A stretch of DNA of 64,000 bases from Sipunculus nudus (taxonomy: Eukaryota; Annelida; Sipuncula; Golfingiida; Sipunculidae): the NCBI GenBank assembly GCA_026874595.1, contig CM049317.1:24574401-24638400 (forward strand). Reading direction: 5' to 3'. Below, piece by piece: positions 22,290 to 34,169 of the stretch. Under the pieces are notes generated by a model. The model did no database searches. It saw only the letters and a program-made list of their open reading frames with translations, and was not told the origin of the DNA. Each line of letters starts with the position of its first letter. Position 1 is the stretch's first letter. A program made the position numbers and the translations under genes.

Positions 22290-22715
22290 TTGTTTTTGCA
22301 ACACAAACAGATATATGTCTCCCCCATATGAGCCATCCCAAAACATTAGGGGTAAAATATGCATTATCCCCAACCAGTGAATCTAGATTCCAGCAGATTT
22401 GACCTTGAAGGTCAAGGTCGAGGTCACCGCTTTTAAAACTCCAATGAGATTTTGGCAGATAGAACTGGTGTGTCAAATTTGAAGAAAAAATTTCAAAAGT
22501 TAAATTGGTGACAATAATACGAGAATTGCATAATTTAGACCTTGAAGATGAAGCTCAAGGTCAATGGATTTCGAACTCCACCGGGAATTTGGTAGGAACA
22601 ATGAGTGTTTCAAATTTTGGAGGAAAATATGCAGCCCTTCAGAAGTTATCACGTTCATAAGATATATTACAGACGACGACACGGACGACGACAAACGATG
22701 GCATTGAAACAACGT
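22290..22715 (+). repeat. Two-unit tandem repeat with AGGTCA half-sites
   Basis: Two degenerate units 137 bases apart both contain GACCTTGAAG, a CTCCANNGNGA/TTTGGNAG word, a GTGT-TTTGAA block and a GAGGAAAA/GAAGAAAAA stretch. The array ends in CAGACGACGACACGGACGAC, a tail style often seen in molluscan repeats. Unit 1 includes three directly adjacent AGGTC(A/G) half-sites (AAGGTCAAGGTCGAGGTCA), which resembles nuclear-receptor binding sequence; that may be coincidental. Confidence 0.6.
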
Positions 22716-22719
22716 CTAC

Positions 22720-24415
22720 CCTGGAAGGGGAAGACATTATAATGGCCGTGCACTAGGGCCTTCAGAATATTCAAAATGTACGTCTAGGAAACAAAACCCA
22801 TTATGAATAGATAACTGGGTTCGATACGGCGGTATAGCAATTTGTCGAGTAAACGGGGTCCGACTGTAATCTATATGTTTTAATCAAATGGAGCTGTTTA
22901 TCCTTATATAAATACAGGCCATTGGCTTTTCATCTGTTAAAAGGGAGGGCGAAATCTCGCGTAAATAAAACAAAAGCAAGGCTGAAAACACGGCTGTAAC
23001 AGAATGATATCAGACAGCATGAGACATAATATTAAATTTTATAAAGAAGCTAACTATTTCATTATTTATTCAATGTTTTCCGATATAAATAACTTAAGCT
23101 TTTCTTCTGGATATACGAAACCTCTAATAAACAATTTACTAGTCATATTCTGACAACAGAAAGGCAGACGTCACAAGACGCTTTGCTCAAGGGCTCCCAC
23201 CTCTGTCTATACAAGCATGCGTTATACGGTAAAATAGTTGTCTAGACATCAAGATTACAAAGTGTCATGTTTATAATAACCAAGAGGCAAGGCCATTATT
23301 GAGTCCCATCAATATTGCATTTGCTTATATTTTGCTGAGCAAATTGGTCTTTAAGATCAACTTTATGCCAGGCCACCGGCGGACACGTGCACGTAGGTCC
23401 GCCCTTAAACTAACCTAACCAATTATCACCTTTCTCCATTTTTATTGTTAACATACTTATATGAATTTTAATCACTTAATTTGTATTTTTTTTTTAAAGA
23501 AGTGCAACTTTCTCTATCAGGGGTTGCCTATTTTCCTTTCTTGGTTGTTGGGCTAAAAGGTCCCAGACTTTAATTGACATTTTGAGTGTGAAAAAAAAAT
23601 ACTACAAAGAAAAGAAAAAGACTTTGTATATTTGTGACTATCTAAATAAGGATGCTCTTTACGAATTACTGGATTTCGTGCCAAGCTAGCCAAGACACGG
23701 TATTAATGTTTTTACTTTAACCCAGTTAGCCAGATGATAGTAAATTACCATTAAACAAATAAATCTGAATACTTTATATTATTACAAAATTTACAGTATT
23801 TTGTGGTCAGTCTCCTTCTTATGCTTCGTTCATATGCTTTTTAAATGTTCCCCGTGCATCCTTTTGCAAAGCCACTTAATTTCTTCACTTTTCATTTAGA
23901 ACATATTAAAGAGTGTGTATTTTTTTTTACAAAAGTAACCATACTATAGCTAAAATTTTTAATCCTATTTTTCTAAAATTATTTAAATTATATTTGAAAA
24001 AATTTTGAATTTCACTGTATACAAAGACCTAACAGCATAACTAAAATTAAGACTACCCGATACGACTTTTCAATTAAACAATTATCATAGCCCTTAATGT
24101 GACATGAATAATTGAAAGATTGCTATAGAAGCTCTGAAGTATCTGAATGACTGAATTATTTCAAAAGTATGTAAAACTTATGCGTTTTCTTTCTCTAAAA
24201 CGTGTATAGGATAAACAGAACTTTATCACCATATCCCTAAAAACTAATGACACATATCCACCTGCCCCTCCCCAGAAATTAGGCCCGTGTCCGCCTGTTT
24301 ACCGGCATTTCATAGTTATGAAACCTTTCACACTGGATCGCCATTAGGATTCACAATGGCTTCTGCACGCATGGCTGGACTTCTTGCGGCCTTGACCTGA
24401 CATTCGGTCTTGCAG
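22720..24415. other. Unique A+T-rich sequence
   Basis: No gene recognised. A GGCGGAC / GTCCGCC inverted pair lies at about 23379-23403. Confidence 0.55.
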
Positions 24416-24502
24416 GTTTTCCATCTACTACACAGTACGGGAATGGGCGACCTGATGAACTCAAGCTCTTCATTGAATGGAGAAGTGGCCCAGACGGCCT
24501 CT
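24416..24502 (+). CDS. Candidate internal or first coding exon, unknown gene
   Basis: An 87-base stretch of raised GC lies between an acceptor (CATTCGGTCTTGCAG ending at 24415) and a consensus donor (CT/GTAAGTG at 24503). It is open in frame 0 for exactly 29 codons, reading VFHLLHSTGMGDLMN followed by SSSSLNGEVAQTAS. An internal ATG (MGDLMN) could be a start if the upstream part is 5' UTR. The exon-like composition and both splice signals agree, but no domain is visible in so short a piece. No second exon could be linked to it within the window, so the gene model is incomplete. Chance matches of this quality are possible in 64 kb. Confidence 0.35.
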
Positions 24503-24509
24503 GTAAGTG

Positions 24510-26165
24510 AAAGACAAAAACGTTCACGTAGTCTAATTTAAATATTCATAAAATTCCATGCATAGTATATACATCATGGGCTTAACTAATAATCTTGAAG
24601 TGACTCCTTGCTGTTATATTAAGTGCAAATGTGAACAGATCACTGATAGGCCAATCAGCTGATTCGCTGCTGCTTAGTGAGGCAATAGCTGAAAAAATAA
24701 CAGAGTTAAAATAACTTGAATGATGGAAGGAATACTAGCAATATATGACACTACATAGGTTATGAACAAGCTTTCGGGAAGACAACAAATGACTTGAGTC
24801 CGAACTGAACTCGAGTCAACTTTTTTTAGGGACTCGGTTATTAACTCGAGGGTAGATATTTATGATTTATGATGGCATAGAGCATCTACGGAATGCTTCT
24901 AAGAAATCATGAATAAAAGTTATAATTTGAATGCTTAACGACGGTATTCTGGGAAAAGCGGTATGAACGATTAACGCACCACATAAAAAATAAGGTGTTA
25001 ATACTGTTACTAGGGACAATGAGAAAACAAACAACAAGTATTTCCGTTAGTAAGTGATACATATGTGTATGGCATGATCTTTAATTTTCTGAAAACGATA
25101 TATCTAAAACCTTAATGAAGGTTAATGAGTGCAAGTCCCACTCCGCTTTGTTAATAATTAACCAGTGCTTTAATTGTCACTAACGTAGGCAATCGTATCG
25201 GCCTTAAATAAGTGACTTACGTGCCCTTTTAAATGTTCAATGAATCTCAGAGATTTAATGTTAGCAACTGAGCGTCACGACCATTGTCTTAACGAGATAC
25301 AAAAACGTACATTTTGATCTGTAATTATTTCTAAACACAATTTAATTACCAGAAAACGTTAATGAAGGATAAGAATTGCTTGTTCCAAAATTAAATTGCC
25401 TGTTCTCCCATAAACATTCATAAAAAACGTTCATAACTCTTTGCTAACAGATATAACAAGCAATCAGGTAAAAACCAACCAACCAACCAACGGCTTAAAT
25501 TTAACTCTCGGCGGAAGTGAAACGTCGAAATATTTTTTAAGAACGAGTACCTTTTTTAAGAACAAGTAACACATGTGCCCTGGTAAAATTGTAAAGGACC
25601 TCTAGATACTTTAAGCATCATAAATTCAAGAACAAGGCATTTTGACTACTAGAGCACATTAGAGCCGCGTGGGTATTGAACGGAGGAGTAAGGTCGGGCT
25701 GATGCTCCTATTTCAGCCACCTTGTTTGCGTGCCTGTCACATGCTAGTTTGAAGGTGTTACGATTTGGTGGTACTCGAGAGCATCGTTATTAAGGAGAGT
25801 GTGATTAGCTTTTAACATGAACCGCCCGATGGACGAGACAGTTAAACACGTGCTGATCCCTTGGCAACCATGATAAGTAATATAATGACAGCAGCAAGAT
25901 CTTGAGCCTCGCGATCGATACTTAACAGAAGTCGGGCTCAAGTGTAGTGACTTTCCAGTTCTTAGACACACAATAGGGCACGGATGACTAGTTATTCAAT
26001 GGCACCCTTGCGCTTATATATTTCTGCTCCATAAGAGATAAAAGTTTAATTTTAAGATTTAAGTTCAAGTGAACTTAGTACGCAAATTTTGATATAAGGA
26101 GATTCTTATGTCACTGTTTGTAGTATATTGTCTGTGAATGTTGCAAAATATATCATTTAGGCATC
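24510..26165. other. Unique A+T-rich sequence
   Basis: No gene recognised. It holds a small (CCAA)n run at about 25477-25491. Confidence 0.55.
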
Positions 26166-26190
26166 TTTTTCTCTCTCTTTCTCTCTCACT

Positions 26191-26247
<57 letters not shown>

Positions 26248-26265
26248 TAATACCTGATATACATA
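26166..26265. repeat. (CT)n plus (TA)n microsatellite
   Basis: A short CTCTCTTTCTCTCTC run is followed by a TA array of about 60 bases. Confidence 0.93.
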
Positions 26266-26429
26266 ATATATATATACAATATTTCATGTTTGTGTTTATG
26301 TAGGTTTACTGATACAATAAAATAGATAGTTAACTACAACACTCATTTTACCCGTATTTTACTCGTAGTTTAGCGCCATGTAAGCTTTTTTCAATAGGAA
26401 ATTGAATAAACGGTTAACATGTTCCTTTC

Positions 26430-26440
26430 GGGGGGGGGGG
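26430..26440. repeat. Poly(G) tract
   Basis: Eleven consecutive G. Confidence 0.93.
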
Positions 26441-26625
26441 ACTACGGTGAGCTCATTGTCACCGATTTTCGACTTATACCTGCTCAGCTTGGATCATATT
26501 TGCAAAGAAAACTTTATGCCAATTGATTGAATTTCTCTAAATCATGTAAAAACAGTAAGTCTAGTATGTGACCTGCTAGTATGTGTGTCTTTGAGCCCCA
26601 GACCACTACGACCACCTCCACTCAC

Positions 26626-26808
26626 ACCTTCCTTATTTGCGTGACTGACTGCTTTGATCAGATTTTGTTCTCTCAAGGCATTTTGGAACCAAATTGAAGC
26701 CAGCATCACCAAGCGAATTGTGGGAAGACTGTCACGGATTGAAGCGTCCAGATACGAAGTGATTAAATCAATCAGTGACACTTGTTCCGAGAAGCTTATC
26801 CAGCGTAA
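26626..26808 (-). CDS. Candidate exon or old coding fragment, unknown protein
   Basis: The minus strand is open for 61 codons from just after a stop (26811-26809) to a consensus donor (AAGGT/GTGAGT, donor at 26625-26620). It reads protein-like helical text such as SLIDLITSYLDASIRDSLP and LVMLASIWFQNALREQ. Composition is higher in GC than the flanks. No acceptor is compelling at its 5' side (a weak AG lies near 26790), and no family is recognised. It may be a true exon, a decayed gene piece or chance. Confidence 0.25.
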
Positions 26809-26819
26809 TCATGGCTAAT

Positions 26820-29407
26820 GAAGCTCTAGACTTGCCGTGTTGTTTGTTATTGCATTCTACCAAAACAATTTTTTATAAATAAATTAAAAATATATTCAGG
26901 AAAAAATTCGCTGGAACAAAGAATATTTGTTTGCGCTATGACACTCGGTATCCTAATTAATAGAAAGAATTCAAAACAAATGCATACCAGTGTGCCATGT
27001 ATACAGTAACGGTTGCATGGCTAAATAATATTCTCTCAGGTTTTAATATGTAGTTATCCTTAATTCATTTAATGGTAGAAGGATTTTTTAGGTGGGGGGA
27101 GGCTTTTTTCCGCCTCATTCTAGACGCAGTTTTCAGGGCCAGACAGCTACAGCCATCTACCGGTTGATTTCATCAATACCTTAATGAGACTTGTGGGTAA
27201 TACGAAGGAGTGAACATGTGCGCGCCAAACTAATTAAGCTCGTATCTTTTCTTTTAGTGTGTACCATATTGAAAAATTGAAGCTTCTGAGATAAGTAGAC
27301 CCAATTTTATTCACTTCATTTAACGTTTTCAAAAATGAAGTGGTCGATCTTGTTATTTTATTATTGGCCGCTGCCTTCTTTCCACGGTGTAAACTAGAGG
27401 CGTGAATTGGTATATGCAGCACAAAGCAAAGTGAAAAAAAATCACAGATGGTCGACTTATACATGTTTATATACAGTATCATACATGTAAATAATAAGCT
27501 TCATTTAAGAGTACTGTACAACATTACTGGACAGAATTCAGCAGTGCTCACTCCTCGGATACACATTTAAATGCGTATATATGTAGGCATGGTGAGGACT
27601 CGGTATCGTTGTGGGTTCATAGCAGAGGCCGATTCCCAGGATTCAAGAGTATCTTGAAAAAGCTCTGGGATGCGGAGAACAACCTGGAAGCATGGCGCAA
27701 CGTAATCCTATAGTATCAATACAGGCCATATGAGAGATCGCCTGAGAGTCAAGGGACCATGGTGTGTGGAACATATCTCAGAGTCAAGCAGTGACCAACA
27801 AAACTATTGGACCATAAATTAAAACGTGCACAGAGACATATATTCGATTGGTAGTAACTGTTAATGTTATTGGTATTATTTGATGACAAATACAACATAC
27901 TATTCACCACAGTACAAAATGAACTTATATTCAATCTTAAAATATATGTGTTTTTATATTTGATCTTATTTCATATTATTTCAGGTAAAACATAATATTA
28001 TATTCAGCACAATGCCTAACCGGCACGAAAAATCGATGTGAATTCCAGCCGTGTCTGTAACTCTTAATAAAACGAAGTCGGACACTTATAGACCACCCTT
28101 GCTCCTACTAAACTGGTCTAGATTCGTCTGTAAACCCAGGTCTATTACTGGATGGAGCACACCCCTGAATAACTCACTTATTTTATCGTAATAGTGTTGT
28201 TCCTAGAATTTCTTGAATCCATTATACTTACGGCATATTCAAAACAATGTGTTCCTTTTGATTGAATACAAGTTCTAAATGTCGGATTCGGTGAAATTTT
28301 GATATAAAGTTTTAGTATCATACACTTAAATTTAACGAGAATTGAAAACACATTTTAATAGGCATATCCAAAAATATCTGGTAATCAAACAGAAAAAAGT
28401 CAAGGTCAAGGTTATAAGGAGAGTATGTTGTAAAAAGGGCAAGTTTTAATAAATCAGCGAGAAACATAAAAACTTAACCTTAAGCAAGGAATACGTATAA
28501 AAATAATCCGGGCATTTCAGCGTGATGTACAAGTTAGCTGAATTTACTTGGTCAATATTAATACCATACAGCATGTTGCACGTTAGCATAGATGGTACAT
28601 ATAAAAAAAATCGATCGTCGGAGGTTTTTATCTTTTAATTATCCGATATAATTTTACAACCGATTCCTAATATTAATATTTTAACCCATGATGTAGAAAA
28701 TCATTCAAAGCGTTGACAAGCTAGAGCGATACACAGTTACATCACTATTGACTTGTGCAGGTAATTTCGAGGGACGTGTGTCTACACCCGACTGCCCTGG
28801 GTAGTCAGTGAACCATGCCCAAATTAGGTTTAGTCTGTTCAAAGACTGGGATAATTTAGATTGCGGCACATGGGGACTGTGTTAACATTAACTATTGCTT
28901 GTAATAGAGACATGGTTGCTTCCTCGTCGAGGTCACAGTGATGTGTCCAAACTCATTCGGGATCACCTGGGTGTAGTGAGACCACGTATAAATGCAGAAT
29001 ATAAAGTACCTAGTTATGGATATTCGACACAAACATGTCCAGCAAATATAGATTAAAAAAAACTTAACTGAATATTTATTTTGAGTGCTTCGAAAGTAAG
29101 AAGAAGTTACTACTGAGCCAGTATAATAAGAAAAAAACTGTGAGTTTTTTTCAAATGTTTAACGCCTTTATGTATATTAATTTGTGGCTTATATTTTTCG
29201 CAACTTTGTTTTTTTTTATCTGCAGAATTCATTTATTTGGACTACGTAACAGGGCGATAGCCCGCTCTCTTTTTTTCCCTTGTTTCGGCCAGGCCTGGTG
29301 TCTACTACACCTAACGGTCATAGTACTGTAATCTTTCCCATCGCTAGGTCATAACAAGGGTAACTCCCCAAAGACGATCTCGTCTGTGAGTGATAGTGCC
29401 TTCTATT
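26820..29407. other. Unique sequence, no gene recognised
   Basis: Over 2.5 kb without a supported gene. A run of AGGTCA-type words (GTCAAGGTCAAGGTT) occurs near 28396. Weak tRNA-like words near 27595-27635 do not form a convincing head. Confidence 0.55.
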
Positions 29408-29687
29408 AAAGGGGCCGAATCACCTATCTGACATTTATAAACGTAAGGTTATTACATCGAGCTTTGGTAAAAATAGGCCGGAAAACTCGGATAACACCGT
29501 ACACGGGCTGCTTGTTTTGTTTATATCAACGTGATTATAATATGTGGGGCCCGCTAAAATAATCAAGACAAATGCATCAATGGTATCTGGTGGCATGTCG
29601 AATAAGCCAGAGCTTTGCAAATGGTGTTTTGCAAAAAGTGTCCTTACTACCTCCCCATATATGCAACCTACCACCTTAGGTTACATG
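29408..29687 (+). repeat. Interspersed repeat family X, copy 3 (clearest)
   Basis: Runs from AAAGGGGCCGAATCACCTAT to CCACCTTAGGTTACATG. The copy at 37127-37404 is its near reverse complement over the whole length, including TCACCTATCT, GAGCTTTGCAAATGG and CAACCTACCACCTTAGG. An internal 106-codon frame is not preserved in the other copies. Confidence 0.8.
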
Positions 29688-30151
29688 ATTTTACAAAGCT
29701 GTGTTCACAAACACATTATTGATAAACAAGTTCATACATCGTTCAAGGGGAGCGTTATAAGTAGTTTTCATTTCAAATTATTCGTAGGTAATAAAAATAT
29801 AAATACAGGAATCCCGAAATCACATAAATTCTTTTTCAAAAGGTCAGTGAATGGGCACCTTTAAGCATAAAGCGCGCTTCCCCTGTATGCATGGGGACAG
29901 GACACGCTTCGGCTGAGATATTAGCTCTCGGACAACCGATATTTATGTCCTGTGCTTTACCCCAAGGCAACAGAAGCCGCTATTAATAATGATATATAAA
30001 TTTTCACCACGATATCTAGCTTTGTATAAAATTTGGCGTCTTTCTATCTTTCAGTTAAATCAACAGTCTACCGATATGTCCAATCTATTTAATCCACCCT
30101 GTATCTGTATCTGTCTGCATCGCTATCCACCATCAATCTTTCTAATCTAAC

Positions 30152-30153
<2 letters not shown>
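29688..30153. other. Unique sequence, no gene recognised
   Basis: Nothing recognised beyond short A+T-rich runs. Confidence 0.5.

Positions 30154-30213
<60 letters not shown>
30154..30213. repeat. (TA)n microsatellite
   Basis: Uninterrupted TA run of about 60 bases. Confidence 0.97.
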
Positions 30214-30215
<2 letters not shown>

Positions 30216-31241
30216 CTCTCAATTTATTTGTCAATTAACCTAATATTATAAATTCTAATCAAACTAGACATCTTTTTGTCTACGTGTGTATATACATCCA
30301 TATATGTGTATACATCTGCTGAATAATCCCCTGCATCAGCAATTAGCGAACATCGGGGTGTCAAGAATGTCCGTTAAATGAAGATTGATAATACAGATAT
30401 ATAACCTGAAAATTGACCGCAGGCAAATATTTAAACAGAATCTGATGAAAATCTCAGCTATTTTAATATTATCTTTCTCCCTGCTCATCAAGTCAGTTTC
30501 GGGAATATCTTTAAAACTCTACAACTTTAAGTAATTCTGCCAAAAGATAAATGGACTAACCATGATTAACCACTGTCAGTTACCCTTCGTACAGGCACGC
30601 CACAAGTAGCTTACCTTAATAAAGGTGTATGATTTAAGCATTTTGTCACTAAGCATATTCAGCGTTCTCATTAATTTTCAGTCATTCAGTCCTAAACACA
30701 TTAAATAAAACCAGCGTAATTTGTCAGCCATGATAGGATAGAATGACTAAATAGAATCTATCTTTGTCATGATATTTCGCACCACGGATCAGGGGAATTA
30801 GTACACTGTGACTTAATTCCTGGCTAACCTCGCAAAATTACATACTTGCAGAGTTTTGGAATAAGAGAAGCCGTGAGTCACGTGACAACTCGAGACCGAA
30901 GGCAATGATAATAGGGCTGGTAAGCCAACTTGAGTCATGATACAACCAATATCCAGGAATGCATCGCATTTGGTCTTCCATCATGTTGCATTCATATTGT
31001 GATAACAGCCCATAATCCTAACTTTATGCTACGAATGATGAATTAACGCAAGAGAATACATGTGGACCCGCAACCCAAACTGAAACCCCGTCTTTATGGT
31101 AACGAGTCATTTCCTGTATCGCGTACAAGTTGGCTGCGTCTAGTAACCCCGTGCGAGCCATGCTTGTATTCATGCGGTCAGAACTTCAACAAACATACCA
31201 ATATGCTGATTTAAAATGGAACATTTCTCGCTCATGTTTGG
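30214..31241. other. Unique sequence
   Basis: The part from about 30800 to 31200 is less A+T-rich and non-repetitive, with GAGTCACGTGACAACTCGAG and GAATGCATCGCATTTGG-type words. No frame is supported. Confidence 0.5.
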
Positions 31242-31455
31242 TGTTGTGAGAAAGTAAACTAAAAAAGCTAACGATTAGTCTGGTTTATGTCAATTGATAG
31301 TGTACCTGTAGGCCATGAGGCGTTGTCAAAATATTTACATTCTGATTGGGCCTTATAATGCGTTCCTCAGACTTAGGTGTAAAGGCACTCTGACAGCCAG
31401 TAATCTGGTCGTAATGTCAGAGGGCTGATATAGCGCTAGAAATAAGAGTGTCTAT
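31242..31455 (+). repeat. Interspersed repeat family Y, copy 1
   Basis: Shares GCTAACGATTAGTCTGGTTT, GTAGGCCATGA, GGCCTTATA, GTAAAGGCACTCTGAC and a GATATNGCGC word with 53453-53660 in the same orientation. The copies are clearly homologous but diverged. No open frame is shared. Confidence 0.8.
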
Positions 31456-31479
31456 ACAGAATGTAAATAAATCTTACTC

Positions 31480-31850
31480 CGCTAATCTAAGCTGATTTCT
31501 ACAGCTGATACTGTTTACATAATAACTGATGCACCAGCTAATGTAACATCAAATAATAATTCCATAACTTTCCGGGAAATCATTTGTTTAATTCATCCCC
31601 ATGGCCATTCACTTTAGTATCCTTAATAACCTGTCAGGCAGGATTATAAAATATGATCAGTGAAAATGCAGTTTGTAAACTTTCTCGCAACTAATTGTGC
31701 CCTGGTCCCAATGCAGCACTGTCTAGCCACTATTCACATGATTTCTTCGATGGGAATTTAATTTTCAATTAGGATTTAATTGGTCAATTTCCTGCGGCTT
31801 GAATTTAATTTTCCTTTCAAGCGTTCCGGGTTCACATCGGGTCTCTTAAC
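31480..31850. promoter_or_regulatory. Unique TAAT-rich block, possible homeodomain-site cluster
   Basis: Within 31752-31815 the sequence holds TTTAATTTTCAATTAGG, ATTTAATTGG and GAATTTAATTTTCC, that is several TAATT/ATTA cores in about 60 bases, and the wider block is non-repetitive. This is compatible with an enhancer-like conserved element but unproven. Confidence 0.2.
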
Positions 31851-32564
31851 AATTTGATTAAAATGTTGTTTCTATATGTTGTTGATTTATGAAACATGTA
31901 GTGAAAATACCATAATGAACCAATTTATACGCAAATAAACAGAAGAGTAATACAGAGTGGATACAAGGTGCGTAGATGCAAGAATACCTATGCTATGGTT
32001 TTATTGCTTCCCCCAAACATTACATTAAAAAAGAAATTGAATTTTCATATAATCTAAAATACTGGATGCAAATTTTACCTAATAATTTGCACAAAATATT
32101 GTTTAATTTACCAGATATAGTTAAAAATAAAAGAACGGATACAAATACATTTAGATTGGCTAAACGTGAAGAAAACTAGACAAACCTAATAAAGGTTAAT
32201 AAAAAAATAAACTGAATGGAACCCGATTAAATAATGAAACAAAAAAAAAACAAAATAAACTAAGGAACCCAAATAAATGAAATAAAAAAAATGAGTACAA
32301 TAGGGTTCAACATAATAAATAGATCACCATTCTTGGCGCTCAAAAGAATATTAATATTCGGCAATAATTTTAATGGTTAGCATTCCATATATATATTTAT
32401 ATATATATATATAAATCTCTGTTGAAAAACAACACTGTAAATTCACAACAGTCTATTTCACGGGATGCGACCCGATCACTAGGTGAATGTGGTTAGAATG
32501 AAGCTAAGGGCGTGGTTTGAAAAGGCCGAGACTCTACGAGATTACGAGATTATGCTTTGTGCGA
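31851..32564. other. Unique A+T-rich sequence
   Basis: Nothing recognised; a 67-codon frame at 31976 lacks motifs. A small (TA)n run lies at about 32387-32413. Confidence 0.55.
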
Positions 32565-32745
32565 AACAATGGTCAATATTGTAGTAGAAATAGCCTTTCT
32601 TGTTGTAAAAACGGCCAATATTATAATAATGGCCAAAACCGAAATAATAAATGAGTTATATTGTAATAACTTTACCTCACCTTTACTGTAATCAGCATGG
32701 TCGGGGTTAAAATGGGCAAAAAGGCCAATATTGTAAAAAAATGCA
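32565..32745 (-). repeat. Inverted cluster of the TTACAATAT(T)GGCC motif
   Basis: About four units read GGTCAATATTGTA, GGCCAATATTATAATAA, TATTGTAATAA and GGCCAATATTGTAAAA. They are the reverse complement of the motif repeated at 32930-33150. Confidence 0.65.
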
Positions 32746-32929
32746 GTTAAGAAGATTATGATTAAATATACGTAGACAGCATAAATGTTGACTGTTTCAC
32801 TGGATTTCCATTATGACTGCATCCCATATACCAGTGAGGAACCAAAATGGCTGTCATTTTAGAAGGAATTCCCAAACAACATATCGCCTGTTAGATTTGG
32901 GATTCATTCTTGAGCTTAAACATATGTTA

Positions 32930-33150
32930 TTACAATATGGGCCGTTTTTCCCACTTCCCGTTTTATTACAATATGGGTAGGGTATGATTATTACAATATG
33001 GGTCGTTTTTATTACAATATGGGCCGTTATTACAATATGGGCCGTTTTTTATTACGTTATGGGCCATTATTACAGTATGGGCCCGTTTTATTTCAATATG
33101 GGCAGGGTATGATTATTACATTATGGACCGGTTATTACATTATGGGTCGT
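32930..33150 (+). repeat. Minisatellite with about ten TTACAATATGGGCCG units
   Basis: Units of the type TTACAATATGGGCCGTTTTT recur with 16-25 base spacing and variants TTACAGTATGGGC, TTACATTATGGACCG and CAATATGGGCAGGG. The MGRFYYN-like frame over it is an artefact. Confidence 0.88.
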
Positions 33151-33183
33151 AACAGCCCCTCTGTTAAGACACTGCGCACAGCT

Positions 33184-33355
33184 GGGAGTGGCGGCTCCAG
33201 GATTTAGGAAAAGGAGGATTGCAACCCAGGAGAACTAATGTCAACACCTAAAAAAGGGTTCCTGAAAGGGGGTCCAGACCGCAAAAATTGGTCTACACCC
33301 TTTAAAAAGGTTTCGGTTGCTGAAAGAGAGAGCCCCCCCCCCCCCCCCCCCCCCC
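33184..33355 (+). repeat. CCAGGATTTA-type repeat followed by poly(C)23
   Basis: GGCTCCAGGATTTAGGAAAA, then GGAGGATTGCAACCCAGGAG matches, in reverse, 43541-43580. A run of 23 C closes it at 33333-33355. Confidence 0.6.
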
Positions 33356-34169
33356 GGATCAGCTTCTGCGAGTTACCTAATGGAATATATTGTAACGTTT
33401 ATTAGTATTATATCACTTTGAGAGACATCTCATATTATTATTCAGGAATCCATTTGCTTTTTGCATGTTTTTAAAATCGGACAACATACACACCATTCGT
33501 AACAATTATCATCAAGATAATGATTAGTTTACCTAATTAATGGAATTAAATGAGTAGTCGCCGTCTATCATCGAAAACCAGCCTGCCCTTTTTCCAGGGC
33601 TTCTCCGAGAGGCATTCCTTAACTGTTTTTTTTTTTCACATTAAGACATTAAGTTGGTTATAACTTCACTTTCGTGGAAAAAAAAGGATAAAAAATACGA
33701 TTAACGTCCGGAAAGGGTAACGAAGAATTAGAAACAGACTTTACCTGGGAATTAATTGGTAAAATACATATTTTAAAATATAAGTTTTTTTACATTAGGC
33801 TTAACATATCTTTGACATTTGCTATATTATAAGCCATCTTATCACACAATACTGTGTCAAATTGTGATTAATCACATAGAATTTTTTCTGTACTCTATTT
33901 ATAAGATAAAGTTTGGATAATTTTTATTTTGAAACTGATATTCATTGATATTTGACTTTAAAAAGGATTATTAATCAATTCTATACCAATGTAGTTTATT
34001 TACGGTCATTTCTTTGATTTGTTCCACATTTAATATACATTTCTTCAAACATCGTTTTATTGGAATCACCACAGCGTGACACTTACAGTAAGTTTTAAAT
34101 ACGTGGGGGAAGAATATTATAATATAATCATATATTTATATATACATATATACATATATACGTATATAT
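33356..34169. other. Unique A+T-rich sequence
   Basis: Nothing recognised. Confidence 0.55.

Noticed and set aside
32998-33207. Repeated MGRFYYN-like reading
   Set aside because: Artefact of the TTACAATATGGGCC minisatellite.
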